Positions 1 through 11,515 of a stretch of DNA of 64,000 nt are shown here, in pieces; positions within the stretch are counted from its first letter, which is position 1, and every line of letters begins with the position of its first letter. Both the position numbers and the translations under genes were made by a program. The notes beneath the pieces were generated by a model. The model did not search any database. It was not told the origin of the DNA and was given only the letters and a program-made list of their open reading frames with translations. The stretch is from positions 22,220,706 to 22,284,705 of the forward strand of contig NC_034009.1 of the NCBI RefSeq assembly GCF_000346465.2, read 5' to 3'. Source of the DNA: Prunus persica (taxonomy: Eukaryota > Streptophyta > Magnoliopsida > Rosales > Rosaceae).

Positions 1-139
1 TACTAAATTCTGGGCTGTCGGCCTGTCCATTGTAATTTGTATACATAAGGAAAATTTGGCAATAATTCGTAGAAGAAAACCAAAACACTTGAGAGAAAAC
101 GGAAACGAACAGAAGAAGAATAAGATGCAAGAAACTCAC

Positions 140-189
140 ATCCTGAACTTGACAGCGCCTTTGTAGGAACTCGACGCCTGACCTTTCAT
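140..189 (-). CDS. possible first coding exon of a gene running off the left edge
   Basis: Reading the minus strand, an ATG at 189 in good context (a GGGGAAGCC leader) opens a 50-nt exon encoding MKGQASSSYKGAVKFR. It ends at a donor-like GTGAGT (intron from 139 leftward). The upstream 250 bp is relatively GC-rich and pyrimidine/purine biased like a 5' UTR, and holds a six-codon upstream reading frame (ATG near 259). I do not recognise the peptide and the next exon is outside the window, so this could be chance. A Harbinger element lies about 290 bp upstream of this ATG. Confidence 0.3.
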
Positions 190-482
190 GGCTTCCCCCT
201 CCTTCAACCAATTTTAGATTTCTTCAGTTAATTCGGAGCGGCTGACATGCCCGACCCGATTCTTCTTCTTTTCTTCGGTCCGAGTCTCGGAGATTCTTCC
301 TCTTTAAAAACACCCTCCTATTGCTTTCTTCCTTGCATTCTTCAACGGGCTTGACGAGCTGCGGGTAAATTTAAGCCCGACCTTCCAGGACCCGCTAACA
401 GATTGGGTTGGGCCGATCCTACCCGCCAGTCAGTTGTGGATCAATAGGCGTAACGAGTTGTTTAACAAACTAATGGACCTAA

Positions 483-1446
483 GAGCACTTCCACCCCTGT
501 GGACAATGGCTATCACTATTCACGTGAATAGTGACAGTTCTTGCAATTTTATTTCTAACCGTATGGGCAAGGACAATTACTATTCACTTTAATTTATTTT
601 TTATTTTTTATACTTAAACGATTAATTTTGATAAATTTTCGAATAAGATTTTCAGTTGCTAGGTGTCACTATTTATTATAAAATTCTCATCTCAAATTTT
701 AAGATTCAATTTTCGAATAAGATTTTCGGATGCCATGTATCCATATTTATTATAACATTCACATCTCAAATTTCAAATAAAATTTTCGGATAAGACTTTC
801 AGTTGCCATGTGTCCATATTTATTATAAAATTCATATCTCATTTATTATATAATTGAAATACTCCCGGTCCTCATAGTGACATAGTCCGACACAATCGAG
901 TACAAGGACGACTCAATCATTGGCGGAGGCAATTCCACCATATCACGGCATGGGGGAGTATTTTCATTCGGAGGACGCAATAATGTCATTATTTCCTACA
1001 CGAAACGCACCACTGAAACCGACTGTGTGCATTGTTCACTTGAGGAGCCATGTGTAATGATTTTCCTCTTTTTTGTTTTGCCTTAAATAACATTTTTTAC
1101 AAATTTTTTTGATTTTTTTTTAATCCAAAAAACAAGCTGTCGTTGGATTGGAGGATATTTTCGGATCACAGCCTCCAGGAAAAGCCACGTGGCTTATAGC
1201 TATTGGTTTCTGGCAGCGCTGACGCAAAGCTAGTGTCAGGACAAGATTTTCAAAAAAATTTTACTGTTGGCGCATGCATTCCACGCACCAAAGGTATAAT
1301 TTTTTTGAAATTATTGCGTTGACGTCAACTGCCCGAAGGCAATACGAAGAGCCAGATCTCTCCGTGGGCTTGCCCGGGCTGGGTCTTGCCCGCTGGAGTT
1401 GCCTTCCAGGCCTAGGGCCCCTCATGCCTGGGCGTTGGACTTGCTC
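483..1446. mobile_element. non-autonomous PIF/Harbinger element (964 bp)
   Basis: The element is bounded by TAA duplications (480-482 and 1447-1449), the 3-bp target duplication typical of PIF/Harbinger. Its terminal inverted repeats are GAGCACTTCCACC on the left and GAGCAAGTCCAACG when the right end is read inward. These match the ends of the larger Harbinger at 9312-13433, so this is probably an internally deleted relative moved by that family's transposase. A perfect 20-bp palindrome (514-533, core CACGTG) sits just inside the left end, and an imperfect version of it lies just inside the right end of the large copy. The interior (about 640-845) has three degenerate copies of an ~85-bp unit. 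No coding capacity was seen. Confidence 0.75.
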
Positions 1447-1879
1447 TAATTATCGAGCCACAATGCTGAATTGGGCTAGCTATGTTTTGGTCTTTTTCTT
1501 TTTTCTTTTTTTGTGGATTCGAACACAAGACACCTCCTTATATTGGTTGGTCGAGTTTCATTATTATTTTTATTTCGCAAGATAATATTCCAAACTATTC
1601 TAATTTATGAGGAGGGGATCCCAACTCATGGGCAAGAAGGTGGACCCTTGACCAACTAATTATAGCCCAAATCTACATATATTGGTTTCATTTATAGTTT
1701 TGGTTCTTGGTTTAAGGGTCGATGGTTTTGGAATCAACTTAATTCAAATATTATATTTATTATGGTAAGTTTTAATTATTGAAATTTGTTGAAGAATAAA
1801 GTCCCATATCGGAAACTTGACAAAATAAAATATAACATATATGGTATTTTTCACCCCTTTTTTTTGGGTGAAAAAAGGG

Positions 1880-3835
1880 GGGTTAAACACCCCAAAAGCA
1901 AACTAAACAGACTCAGAACAAATCAAACGGGTTCAAGACACCCCTAACACACCATCAACTAACAAAGAAGCTACCCAACTAGGAGCAACATCATAAATAC
2001 AGAAGCCCAAATCTCGATTGAAGTTCTCATTAGCCAAGCAATCTACAACACAATTTTTCTCACGATAGATATGATGAAGCTGACACTGACCCATTTAAGC
2101 CATCATATATGTCTACAGACCATAATTACACCAGCTACAGGATGGAAAAGAATGGGATTAGTCATTTGTATGAGATGCACCACTAAAGCATAGTCCATTT
2201 GGTTGACCCAAAAGAAAAAAAAAAAAAAACAGAGTCCATCTCCACAATAAGATGAGAGATGTTACGAGCCACGGCCAACTTTAGACCAAAGAATAGACCC
2301 CAAATTTCAGCATCCCAAACCTACCCTTGACCCAAATTAGCAGTAAAACCTTCAACCCAATCCTCATTACAGTTACGAAGTACCCCTCCAGTCCCAATAG
2401 TGCCACTAGAAAATCTTCGAGAACCATCCACATTCAGTTTGAACCATCTCACATCAAGTGGAACCCAAGCAAGAGAAACCAACACTTTCAGTTTTTGAGG
2501 TTGAGACACATAAGCATGCAATAACCACTCCTTAGCAGCTTCCAAAAATAGTATTTTGGGGGCAATAAGGTAGAGCCTCCTCACTATTAAAAACACAATG
2601 ATTTCTCCACTTCCAAATATACCAAAAAGTAAAACCAAAAATTGTATTCCAAGGCAGGCCTGTACAACCTTTGTTCTTATTAAACATATTGCAAGATAAC
2701 CAAAGCTGCAAATCCTACTGGAAGAAATGAGGGACTTGCAAAGGAAGCAAAATAGCTCTCCATACCTCCTTAGGTTGTGGGCACTCTCTTAGGATATGAA
2801 GAACTGTCTTTGAACTACCAGCACAAATGCTGTAGGAGGTATCTATAGTAAGTTGTCTTTTATACCTCTACTCATTAGAAAGAATTTCCCTTGGCAAACC
2901 AACCATAAGAAGAATTTTAGTTTATGGGGAACTTTCAACCTCCAAAGATGCTCCTAGAGGGTCGCTTCAGCCATGCCTAGTAACCAACTACTCATAATCT
3001 GTTTTAACAGTAAATATCCCATTTGCCGCAGATCACCAAATTTGAATGTCCTGCAAATTGCTATTAAACCGAACAAGCGTATCAATCACTTTCTAGACAA
3101 GCTCATCAATAAGAGCACCATGAAGCTTGTCAATGTCCCATCAACCATCTTTCACAAAGCTATCCACATACATTCCAAATCATGAGAATTCAATACACCC
3201 TCCTAATGTAATAAGGGCTTCTCAATGACCCAATGATCCTTCCAGAACTTGATCATATCACCTTTACCCACTCTCCATGTCACACCTTGCCCAAGAAGCT
3301 TTGCCCCATATAGAATCCCCCTCCAAGTAGCAGAACGCCCCTTTTTTTTTTTTCTTTTTCTTTTTTCTTTCAAGGAAGGATCCATTATGTACTAGCTTTT
3401 TAAATATTTTACCTAAAAAATATTTGCCCATAACCCTTGGTTTTTACAATGGAGGCGCCACCCAATCTTAGCCAAGATAGCTTGATTCATAGCAATTGTT
3501 CTCTTAAATCCCAAACCATCCTTAGCTTTAGGGTGACAAGCCAAATCCCATTGGCATAAATGAATTTTCTATTTCTTGTCACTTCCTCCCCAGAAAAAGT
3601 TTATATTTAAGCGATCTAGCTCCTCACAAGTACTCATAGGTAGCCTCACAGTTTACATATCATAAATAGGGATTGCAGCAATGACAGCCTGGATCATAGT
3701 GGCTCAACCAGCAAGGGATAATAACTAACTTTTCCAAGACGCCAACCTTTTATGGACTACTCTACCAAGCTCCTGTGCGTATTCCTAGTCACACAAGAAT
3801 GAAATAAGGGCATCCCCAAGTATTTATTCAAGAGA
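1880..3835 (-). pseudogene. L1 ORF2 3' part: RT C-terminal region, zf-RVT and RNase H
   Basis: Read on the minus strand from 3835, translated blocks follow the order of plant L1 ORF2 proteins. First comes KYLGMPLF with the RT thumb region, then a block reading ELDRLNINFFWGGSD near 3570-3630 and ACHPKAKDGLGFK. At 3203-3350 is ATWRGILYGAKLLGQG with VTWRVGKGDMIKFWKDHW, the segment before the zinc-binding RT-associated domain. The RNase H domain is at 2330-2638 (WFKLNVDGS, GVLRNCNEDWVEGF). Several stop codons and frame changes break it, including a poly-purine expansion near 3340-3370. The 3' end has a C-rich/A-rich tail at about 1855-1890. Confidence 0.75.
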
Positions 3836-4025
3836 GAACGCTCTAAAATAGAACCCGCCTATGCATAAAGAACTCTCTAAAACAGAACATGCCCACACGC
3901 TCTTGATATTCTCTAGGAAGTTAGGGTGCGAAACAGTCATTGGCTCGAAGCTTCCATGCTGGTGGTTTCTAGGCTCAAATCAGCTCGCCTAAGTTCGATT
4001 TTGGTGTTCTTGCAATCTGTGAGTC

Positions 4026-5210
4026 ATGACAGAAGGTTCGCCAGAGGTATTTATGAAGGATTTTGGGATGCACAAATGGAGCCGAGCCTTAGAGGACTCG
4101 ATGCCTTCTGAGAGTGATTTGAGTCCGATGATTGAGTTGGATAACAATCAAGCGTTCCCAAAGGCTCTTGGGTCTGGAACTTTTCGAGACAAGCTTATGC
4201 AGAAGGTTAATTTGACCAAGAACGCTGGTACTAACGTGAACTCTTTGAATGTTGAATATGAGGATTTTAATTATGATGAAGATGTGGTGATTTCGAGAGG
4301 TGTTCATGGCCCTAGCATCCAATTTTCAGATAGAGCTACGTCACACCTTTGTGAACCTTGTAAGAATGCTCTAATTATTAGGCTTCTTGGTAGATCTCAT
4401 GCCTATAACTACCTCCATGCATGTCTGCAACATAAGTGGAGCTTAAAATAGGGATGGAAATTGGTTGACCTTGTTAATGACTACTTTGTCGTTAAGTTCA
4501 ACTTAGAAGAGGATCTCCACTTTGTATTGACTGGCGGTCCCTGGATCGTTGCAGATCGTTGCAGGCCAGTATTTGGTGATGCTGAAATGGGGTTTTGTCC
4601 AACTTCTGCAACTATTACCAGAATGGTGGCGTGGATTCATGTTTCTGCAATTCAACTGGAATGCTTTGGCATATGTGCTTTGAAGAAAATTGTTAACCTA
4701 CTAAGTAAGCTTCTGAAAATTGATGCTCTAACAATTGCACAGCACAGGGGAAAATTTACAAGGCTATGTGTTAAATTGGACTTATCAAAGCCTCTAAAGG
4801 CCTTTGTCTAAATCAATAATGAATGGTATAACATAGAATATGAGGGGCTTCTAGATATCTGTTATTTGTGTGGAAAGTATGGACACAAAAGGGAGAACTA
4901 TGAGCTGAAAGCTGATGTCTCTGCTCCTAACATTGGTGAAGGGTCTACCAAAGGACATAATCCAACAGGTCCAGATGCTAAGATGGGGCAAGTTGATTCT
5001 GTGGATACAATGGAGGAGCTAAGGGGGCCATGGATGATTGTTCAACCTTGCAGGAAGTCCAAGGTGGTGGTTAAATATGGAGACAGTAAGGTTTCAGGAG
5101 GCCAGAGCCAGGGCTTAAGGTTTGAAAAGTTGAGGCAAGTAAGAGAGAATTTTGGAGACGTTGAGGCATCTGGGCATGGGGGTGATAAACAGGCTATTGT
5201 GCCTACTTAA
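4026..5210 (+). pseudogene. L1 ORF1 remnant (DUF4283-like domain and zinc knuckle)
   Basis: ORF1 of plant L1 elements binds the element RNA. Here an N-terminal acidic region (4026-4320) is followed, across a stop at 4449-4451, by a DUF4283-like domain (about 4340-4810: NALIIRLLGRS, YFVVKFNLEEDLHFVLTGGP, WIHVSAIQLECF). After another stop comes a zinc knuckle beginning CYLCGKYGH near 4863, in which the last cysteine position is tyrosine. A basic/acidic tail continues to 5210. At least two in-frame stops interrupt it. Confidence 0.7.
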
Positions 5211-6049
5211 TTACCTACTAGAGGTGAGGGTGCTGGGCAAAAAGTCTGGACTAAATCCAAGGCAGCTAAATTTGGGACTAGGCACGGGGTTGAGTGATAT
5301 ATCGAATAAAAATGGGCAAGCACAAAACTCTGTGATTGTTGGGTCCAAGAAAGGGGTTGGGCATGGCGAGTCTTTAGCTAGTCGTTGGGCTTCTTAGGAA
5401 AGATGATTGTTGGTGGAAAGAGGATTGTGAATAAGGTGTTAGTGACAGAACAGTTGGCTAATTGGTTCTCTGGGCAAAATGCATCTCATGAGAAGAGGCT
5501 TACATTTTTGGGCATCAACCACCCAATATAGCGACTAGTAGTGCTAATCCAGAGGAACCTTTAGATACAAATTATGAAGAGGATGCTTTGAGGGATTCGA
5601 CTCATGACAGGGACTGCCCATCAAAAAATATGGACCTTTTTTGTATGGCCACGAGCTGGCTCCACATGGATAGTTAGCTAGCAATACCTTCACTACAACT
5701 GGAGATATGACTTTTGGATTATAGGGTGTAGCCCTAAGGTTACTTGTATTTCATATTCTGTTTTTATGAATATGTTATGTTGGAATGTGAGAGGTGCTAC
5801 TAGCACCAAGTTTAGAGTGAATCTTATGGAGTTGAATCATAGAAACAATATAGGCTTGTTGTTTTTATGTGAACCTCGAATCTGTGGCCAAACAGCTATT
5901 TCTATGGTGAAGTCTCTTGGTTTCCCTTGTTATGAGATTGTTGATGCTACTAGGTTTTCAGGAGGTCTATGGTTACTTTGGAAAAATGATAAAGTAAGCA
6001 TTGATGTTCTTGGTATTACCGATCAGACTATTACAGTTTGTGTGCATGG

Positions 6050-7804
6050 TGTTTGGGGGTGGTGCAAATCCATGCAATTCAGGCATTTTATGAAAACCAC
6101 AGCCGGTGGAAATCACAGCCGGGTTGAAGGAACTTGGTGGCCGAGGTTTGGGGCCCAGCTTAAAGGAACTTCGCAGCCAAGGTTTGGAGCCCAGTTTGGA
6201 AGGAGCTTCGTGGTTGAGATTGGGAGCGCGAATTGAAGGATATTGCGGCTGAATTTTGGGTGCTCAGAGAGTGCGGCCGGGGTTCGATGGATGGAGCCCA
6301 AAGAGATGGGGCTGAGTTTTCGTGGAATTGTGGCCGAGCCTTGAATCGCAGGGCAGCCAGTGAAACTTGCAGCGAGATGAGGCTGGGCACGGTCGGAAAG
6401 GCTATGGCATGCCAGAAGGCGGCCGGAACCGCTGGAGAATTTAGGAGATCTTGGCCAGGTTTCGAAGAATTGCTGCAACCGAGTCCGCTAGGAGGCTTGG
6501 GGCTTTGGCAATTGGGCTGTCCTGGAAGATGTCGTCGGATTTTTTGCGGTCGATGCCCAATTTTTGGCGGCCAGAAGCTACAAGTTTTCTGGGCAGGAGT
6601 CTTGTGGGTTTTTGTGAAGGCTGGAGTCTGTAGGGATTTTGCAAGTCGGGTTGAAGGTTTGACGGTAAAAGTCTAATATTGTCTCTATATATATATATAA
6701 AGATTCATGTTTTGTGCATGTAAAAATTCATGTTTTGTACGGCTGGCTTCAATAATCGAGGGGCCGGCATGCGTAATTTAATATATGAATATATATGAAT
6801 GAATATAAAGATTGAATTTGGTTCCTCGGCAGACCAATTTTAGAGCTCTAGGAATTCAAAGGTCATGAAGGGCACCCTCATGTCATGCCAAGAGATCAAA
6901 GGTCTAAGCCCAAGACACAATTTCGAGCCCAGGATTTTCAGAGGATTATATGCACGTGAAGGAGGCCTTGCAAGGAAAGAAATCAAGGAGGTTGATAATA
7001 ATTCAAAATGTTCCAAAGCAAAGAAGAATCAAGCATGTCGGAATATCTCCATCAATGCAATCCCACTGATTTAGGGGGCTTCAAAAGGAAAGATTTTTAA
7101 AAGAGTTGACATTTGACCATTCAATGGCCAGCCCATAGGCCAACGGGTGCCCTATATAAACCTCACCAAACGAAGACAGAAGACACACAACATCAGACAG
7201 ACAAACCTATCTTTCATCTCGCACTTTTCTTTTCCTAGACTTAGGATTTTACTTTTCACGCACCTAGTGTAGCGAGTTCTTCCTTTTTCTAGTGTAAGTT
7301 TAAATTCTTGTTCAATTTATATTTTCTTGTCATTTAAATTCAAGTTTATTTCCATTGCTTTGATTTTCATTGTTATCACACTTCAATTAAGTTTAATTCC
7401 AAGTTTATTTTATTTTATCGTTCGTATAGTTCTTATTGCTTTTATTTCGTTCTTGCTTTACTTATCGCTTTGATTTATTTTGTCCCACTTAATTTTTGTC
7501 TTTACGTTTAAACGCACATTTAGTTTAATTGCATTATTTTTACTTAAAACTCTAAAAATCACAAACACATCCGTGCGAAGCCTAACCATCCTTGAGCCCG
7601 AGGAAGTGAAAGAACCTAGGCCAAGAGGAGGTTCCTTGCTTAGCCGATCAATCTTTTGATCAGAAGTTAGAAACGCAACACACCCATCTACTCACATTCC
7701 ATTTAAGCCCAAATTCGGGGTTTGGCGGTGGCACGCCACGCACTCAAAAGAAGAAGGACCAAAAGTTCCTTATGTCGGCCACCTCGGCCGAAAAGAGGGA
7801 AACA
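6050..7804 (+). mobile_element. solo LTR (1755 bp) inserted in the L1 endonuclease region
   Basis: The insertion is flanked by CATGG (6045-6049 and 7805-7809), a 5-bp duplication typical of LTR retrotransposons. It begins TGTTT and ends AAACA, the usual TG...CA inverted termini. A TATA-type promoter (CCTATATAAAC) sits near 7150, followed by a T-rich transcribed leader. The U3 part has three degenerate ~37-bp GC-rich repeats (about 6125-6235). No internal domain, primer site or second LTR is present, so it is best read as a solo LTR left by recombination. The family is not identified. Confidence 0.65.
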
Positions 7805-9873
7805 CATGGTATGGGTCCAACTTCTTGGATGTTTACGCTAACCCCAATGGTGTCAGGAGGATTCAGATGTGGTATTATATCTCTTTTGTGGCTACTTGTC
7901 ATAACTTGCCTTGGTTGATAGCGGGTGATTTCAATGAAATGTTGCATAATAATGATAAATTTGGGGGGGAGGGGGATGTTGTTGGGGAGTTCCTCATTAT
8001 CATTTAAAAGGATTTCGACAGTGGTTTAATGATCATGGGATGGTGGACCTAAGCTTTCATGGTCCCAAATATACATGGACAAATAAAAGAGTCTTCGAAA
8101 GGCTTAACAGGGCTATTAGCAACTTGCAGTGGAGGGGTCTATTTCCTAAGGCCCATGTCCAATGTCTTCCTAGAACTAAATCAGATCATAATCCTATCAA
8201 GATAGGGTTGACTTCTAGTTTCCGCTATTCCCTTAATAATAGACCTTTTCGATTTAAGGCTATGTGGATGAAGCATGAGGGGTTTTGCAGATTTTATTGA
8301 GCAGAGATGGTCTCAATTATCCGATTCAGCGTTGAGGAAATCTTATGGGCTAGTTGAACCTCTCAAGTAGTGGAATACTACTATCTTTGGTCACCTTAAA
8401 TGCAGGAAATCCGAGCTTCTTGGTAGAAGTGAGGGCATCTAGAGGGTTCTATGTCAGGGGCCTAATCATTTCTTGAATAATCTGGAAATTGAATTGGTAA
8501 ATTAGTACAATAATTTACTTGATCAGGAGACTGTGTTTTAGCACCAGAAATCCTGAATTCAATGGCTGGAAGAGGGTGACAGGAATACTAAATTCTTCTA
8601 TATGTCTACTATTAATAAGAAGAAGAAGGAATAGAATTGAGCAGCTTAAAGGTGAAGACGGTGCTTGGATTGAGGATGCTGGTGCTAATAGAGCTCTAGC
8701 TGTTAGGTATTTCACCCACCTCTTCTCTCAGGCGCAAACAGTTCAGAATGACATTATTCTCCCTAATCTTTTCCCTAATATTGCTCCTATGGATATTGGT
8801 TCTTTAAACATAAATATTGAACTAGTGGATATTAAAGAAAGTTTGTTTAATATTGGAAGCATTAAGGCTCCTGGTGTAGATGGGTTTCCTGCTAGTTTCT
8901 TTCAAAATCAATGGCATGTCTATGCTAATGATATTTTTGCAATGGTGTTAGGGTGTTTGAGGAGTGTAAAGTTCTTAAGGGGTTAAATGATACTCTGATC
9001 ACCTTAGTTCCTAAAGTAGAGAGCCCTATCTCAATGGCTTAGTTTAGGCCAATTAGCCTATGTTACACTCTCTATAAAGTTATCTCCAAAATTATTGTGA
9101 CTCGGCTCAGACCCCTTATGCCTAATTTAATCAGCCCAAACCAGTTAAATTTTTTCCCTGGCAGGCAAATAACAAATAATATTTTAATAGCCCAAGAGCT
9201 TATGCATAAATTCTGAATTTTTATAGGGAAGAAAGGGTTTATTGCCTGGAAGGTTGATCTTTCCAAGTAGGGATGACAAAAATCCCCACGTGGACAGGTC
9301 CCAGACCCTAAGAGCAAGTCCAGCAGAGTCGGGCTGGGGGGTTTGGGAAAAAAATGGGATTCCAGCAGTGTGAGGCAGCCCGGGCAAGTGGTGGAGGCCA
9401 CCGAGACTGGGCTGGCCCGAGGGCGACTTCGGCCCGAGCTCGCGCCCGAGGGTGGTGACGTCATGGCTGACGTCAGGCTGGCGTTAGCCCTTCAGCGTTC
9501 GAAATTTTTTTTACCGTTGGTGCATTGCACACGCCAACGTTAAAAAAATTTCAAACGACGCGTTACAGTAGCCGCCAACGGCTACATGCCACGTGGCAGC
9601 CCTCCAGCTCTCCGATTCTTTTTTTTCCTTCAATCCAACGGCAGACAATTTTTCTGTAATAAAAAATTGAAAAACAATTGAAATTTTTTTAAAAAAATAC
9701 CCATAAATTACTGAATTTTTTTTGTATAAATACCAACCAATACTCTTCACTTTTAACACCAAATCCTCTTACATTTTCTTCTCCTTCTACTATTATTCAC
9801 TTTCTCCTCAATATTTATTCACTTTCTACTCAATATTTTTTCACTTTCAAGTTGTATTTTTGTCTATCATATA

Positions 9874-11126
9874 ATGGGTTCTTCTACTGAAAATGGAGGG
9901 CCATGGAGCATGATGGAAGATGTTAGCTTGTGTGAGGCTTGGGTCCAAGTTAGTCATTGTCCCGTAACGGGCAATGAAATTAAATTTTCTCATTTTGTGA
10001 AAGGGCAATTGGGTCTACACTTACAAAAATGACGTTATCCAGTAGGTGGAAAGTTATTAATAAAGAGTTGGCGAAATGGAGAAATGCCTTAGCAAAAGCG
10101 ATGGACAACCATCGAAGCGGAGAAAACCTTAGCAGTGAGGTAAATTATTTGTCATTTTCCTTCTATTAATTTCTATGTCATATTAATTTTTATTTAAATG
10201 TTTCTTGCAATTTATATATTTTGTTAATATGTCTCTAGTTTTTTTTTTTTTTTTTATACATGTTGCATTTTTTTTAAATTTATTGAATTTGCATTAGTTT
10301 TTTTTTACATGTTGCATAAATTATTTGTCATTTTCCTTCTATTAATTTCTATGTCATATTAATTTTTATTTAAATGTTTCTTGCAATTTATATATTTTGT
10401 TAATATGTCTCTAGTTTTTTTTTATACATGTTGCATTTCTTTTAAATTTATTGAATTTGCATTAGTTTTTTTTTACATATTGCATTGCCAATATTTTTTA
10501 AAGCTTCTTGCATTTCCATTTAATTTTTTGTATAGATTATGCAAGCACAAATGTGGTTTGGTGCTATTGGGCAAGGGAAAAAAAGTTTCAACCATACCCA
10601 TTGTTGGGAGATGATGAAGACTTGTAAGAGATTCCAAATTATTCCAACCGGTCCGACGGTAGTCTTGAACGAGACTCCACTTCATGAGACGCCAGCATCG
10701 GATTCACCTATGGATTCCCCGATGAGTCAAGACTCACCCGTTGAAAAGGAGCGAAGGCCTATTGGGAGGAAGGCGGCGAAGGCGAAGAGAGGGAGTAATT
10801 CTAGCAAGAATGCATCTAAATTTTTGGAGGAACTTTCAAAGCACCAAGCCATGAGAATTGAAATGGACTTGAAACAACAAGAGCACGATATGGCTATTCA
10901 AGTCGAATATGCAAAAGAAAGGGAGTATATACGCAAAGAAAGGGAGTATGTACGCGAACAAAACATTGAAAAAAAAGATCGGGAAACCATGGCCATGGAT
11001 ACAAGCCATATGTCCCCTGAAACAAAACAATTTTGGAAGCTAGAACGAAGGGATGTTATGAGACGAAGACTTTTTCGTGACGATGGACCTAGCAACACGG
11101 ATTGGTTAAATGATGAAAACCATTAA
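9874..11126 (+). pseudogene. Harbinger ORF1: Myb/SANT-like protein with NAM-associated C-terminal domain
   Basis: Exon 1 (9874-10139) encodes a trihelix/SANT-like segment (GPWSMMEDVSLCEAW, HCPVTGNEIKF). The intron (10140-10535) has GT...AG ends and contains a ~150-bp tandem duplication. Exon 2 (10536-11126) gives AQMWFGAIGQGKKSFNH, a Pro/Ser-rich linker with repeated DSPM motifs, and a long charged helix ending FRDDGPSNTDWLNDENH. In Harbingers this protein acts with the transposase and binds the element ends. About 25 bp present in the second copy (near 25240) is missing in exon 1, which shifts the frame and gives a TGA, so the gene looks inactive. Confidence 0.75.
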
Positions 11127-11305
11127 AATAGTTTACTTGCCTTTCATGCCTTAGTTTACTTGCCTTTGATTTCATTGTATTTTTTGTTTTGTTTAATTCA
11201 TGTATTTTATTTTATTAGTTGTATTGCTTTTCTTTTAGTGAATAAAGAAAATATTCAACAAAAATCCTTTTTATTCAAAACATTCCATATATAAAAAACA
11301 AACCA

Positions 11306-11425
11306 CAACCAAAGCATAAAAAATAAACAACCCACAACCAAAGCATAAAAAATAAACAAACCACAACCAAAGCATAAAAAATAAACAACCCACAACCAAA
11401 GCATAAAAAATAAACAACCCACAAC
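11306..11425. repeat. 29-bp tandem repeat, about four copies
   Basis: The unit CAACCAAAGCATAAAAAATA plus a short AC-rich tail is repeated four times nearly identically between the convergent 3' ends of the two Harbinger genes. The same area in the second copy (about 26560-26660) has only diverged fragments. Confidence 0.8.
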
Positions 11426-11515
11426 TAAAAATAATAAAGCATAAAAAAAAACAAAGCATGACTAAAAATACAACATAAACATAATAAATTAAAAAAAAAA
11501 CATCTTTACTTCACT

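Noticed and set aside
6113..6676. Overlapping 120-150 codon frames on both strands
   Set aside because: GC-rich, low-complexity U3 of the solo LTR; frames on both strands with no recognisable protein.
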